A stretch of DNA of 64,000 nt from an uncultured Pirellulales bacterium (lineage in GTDB: Bacteria; Planctomycetota; Planctomycetia; Pirellulales; Thermoguttaceae): NCBI GenBank assembly GCA_938015445.1, contig CALLPE010000009.1:1-64000 (forward strand), read 5' to 3'. Positions 63,037 to 64,000 of this stretch are shown piece after piece. The first letter of the stretch is position 1. Each line of letters begins with the position of its first letter. The notes under the pieces are model-generated. The model was not told where the DNA came from. It saw nothing but the letters and a program-made list of their open reading frames with translations, and made no database searches. A program made the translations under genes and the position numbers.

Positions 63037-63609
63037 ATGAAGGTCTTCACAACTGGTCAGGTCGCCAAAATCTGTAAGGTGGCCCCGCGCACCGTGAGTA
63101 AATGGTTCGACTCGGGCCGGCTGAAAGGCTATCGCATCCCCGGTTCCCAAGACCGCCGTATTCCCCGAGAGTACTTGATCAAGTTTCTCAAGGAACACGG
63201 GATGCCGTTGGGCGACCTGGAAGACGAAGCAATGGGCAAAGTGCTCATAGTCACCCAGGACCAAGTCCTGGTAGAGAACCTAAAGCGCGAATTGCCCATC
63301 GAAAAGTCTTTCAAGGTCGCCGCTGCCTCCAGCGGTTTCGACGCGGGGATCCAAGCCGAGAGTTTCCATCCCGACTGTATTATCGTCGATTTCTCCATCG
63401 GTCGCACTGAGGCCCTGCAAATCTGCCAGAACCTCCGTCGAAATAGCGAGTTCGCGGAGGTAATCTTGATCGCCCTGTTGCCCGACGACGGCAGCTCCTT
63501 GAGCTTCGACCGCTCGGCGATCAACGAGACTTTTAAGAAACCGTTCGACGTGGCCTTGCTGGCCGAGCGTCTCAAAACGCTCATCGGCGCCAAGAAGGAA
63601 CTGGTCTAA
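63037..63609 (+). CDS. HTH (MerR/excisionase-like) protein with receiver domain
   Basis: The 190-aa product joins an N-terminal helix-turn-helix of the MerR/excisionase type (FTTGQVAKICKVAPRTVSKW then GYRIPGSQDRRIPREYLIKF, residues 1-58) to a C-terminal receiver domain (about 68-185). The receiver keeps the phosphoacceptor Asp (CIIVDFSIG) and the conserved Lys (FKKPFD), but the acidic pair at its start is altered (VLIVTQDQ), so phosphorylation may be weak. It may be an atypical response regulator. GGAG is about 8 nt before the ATG at 63037. A strong terminator follows. Confidence 0.85.
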   Translation: MKVFTTGQVAKICKVAPRTVSKWFDSGRLKGYRIPGSQDRRIPREYLIKFLKEHGMPLGDLEDEAMGKVLIVTQDQVLVENLKRELPIEKSFKVAAASSGFDAGIQAESFHPDCIIVDFSIGRTEALQICQNLRRNSEFAEVILIALLPDDGSSLSFDRSAINETFKKPFDVALLAERLKTLIGAKKELV

Positions 63610-63669
63610 GTTCCCGCCGGCGCGATCAACGCCTGACAATCCAATTAAGCCATCGCCGTCTTACCTAAC

Positions 63670-63706
63670 CCGTCGCGGCCAGACCCCCGCGACGGATAAT
63701 TTTTTT
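63670..63706 (+). terminator. Rho-independent terminator after the HTH/receiver gene
   Basis: CCGTCGCGG (63670-63678) pairs perfectly with CCGCGACGG (63687-63695) around an 8-nt loop, followed by ATAA and a run of seven T (63700-63706). It is the clearest terminator in the window, 60 bp past the stop. Confidence 0.9.
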
Positions 63707-63922
63707 CTTGAGCCCCGCCGCGCTTTTCAGCACACGCGTTGTCCGGCAAACCCCGTAGGCATCTCAAACGCTGCCACAACATAGCCACCAGCGCCAGCTA
63801 CCGCCTTTGGCTTGCGGCATCCAGTGTGAGCAGTGGGGCTTTCGGACTCCTTCGCCGCGCATTACCATGGCCGTTGTGGCATCCCCGGCGCGGTGTGTGA
63901 GACGGTGTCGGGTACGGTATCG

Positions 63923-63974
63923 GATATGCGCCGCATAAAGCGCAATTTGATATGCGCCGCATAAAGCGCATTTT
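63923..63974. repeat. 26-bp tandem duplication near the window end
   Basis: Two 26-bp units (63923-63948, 63949-63974; core GATATGCGCCGCATAAAGCG) differ at one position. The spacer from 63707 to 63992 otherwise shows no convincing gene; a minus-strand ORF there is low in complexity. Confidence 0.9.
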
Positions 63975-63992
63975 CTCAGGAGCACGGATCGC

Positions 63993-64000
63993 ATGGCCAC
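63993..64000 (+). CDS. Possible start of a gene cut by the window end
   Basis: ATG GCC AC begins at 63993, 10 nt after AGGAG (63978-63982). Only two full codons are in the window, so nothing can be said about the product. Confidence 0.35.

Noticed and set aside
63764..64000. Minus-strand ORF at the window end
   Set aside because: It overlaps the 26-bp tandem duplication and has no domain; more likely non-coding.

Overview
The window looks like chromosomal DNA of a planctomycete, probably from the Pirellulales/Thermogutta side of the phylum. I infer this from family content, not from a marker gene. The grounds are: many secreted or Tat-exported proteins of planctomycete type (NPCBM plus F5/8C, kelch, Gfo/Idh/MocA, TIM-barrel, DUF362), a giant propeller/cytochrome c protein, a heparinase-like lyase, an H+-pyrophosphatase, long spacers, mostly single-gene units and weak Shine-Dalgarno signals. 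Peptidoglycan-linked genes (murJ, dgkA) are present. There is one tRNA (Cys), no rRNA, no CRISPR array and no intact insertion sequence.

Layout. 1-5.6 kb: a GntR/FadR-type regulator with a near-consensus promoter and a palindrome, then a 1,276-aa propeller/diheme protein. 5.8-15.5 kb: a DMT transporter, a zinc metallopeptidase, a nitroreductase, a heparinase-like lyase, a PLP aminotransferase, an MscS channel and a motA-motB pair. 15.9-25.5 kb: purM with a Tat TIM-barrel protein, an NPCBM/F5-8C protein, a Gfo/Idh/MocA oxidoreductase, an alpha/beta-hydrolase-like protein and a GT2 glycosyltransferase. 25.6-35.1 kb: a BshC-like protein of unknown role, a GNAT protein, a beta-CASP nuclease, murJ, 5-formyl-THF cyclo-ligase, panB and an FmdB zinc ribbon. 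35.3-40.7 kb: a secreted TIM-barrel-like protein, a Tat aldo/keto reductase, a tetraheme cytochrome c and a Tat Gfo/Idh/MocA protein.

41.2-45.4 kb is the most unusual region. A 143-aa Tat-signal protein whose only cysteine is its last residue is followed, after a strong hairpin, by three consecutive radical SAM/SPASM proteins. It reads as a peptide- or protein-maturation cassette: the three enzymes would modify the small protein in the cytoplasm and Tat would export it. I do not recognise it as a described system.

46-59 kb: a GH20-like protein, a Tat DUF362 protein, a DegT-type aminotransferase whose 3' end overlaps dgkA on the other strand, tRNA-Cys, a kelch protein, a prolyl oligopeptidase and a K+-independent-type H+-pyrophosphatase. 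59-64 kb: an imuA-imuB translesion-synthesis pair under a duplicated operator-like motif, then a HTH/receiver protein with a clear terminator.

A theme across the window is short (15-26 bp) tandem duplications, mostly in spacers but also inside imuB and across a stop codon. They suggest a local-duplication process that shapes this genome's non-coding DNA.
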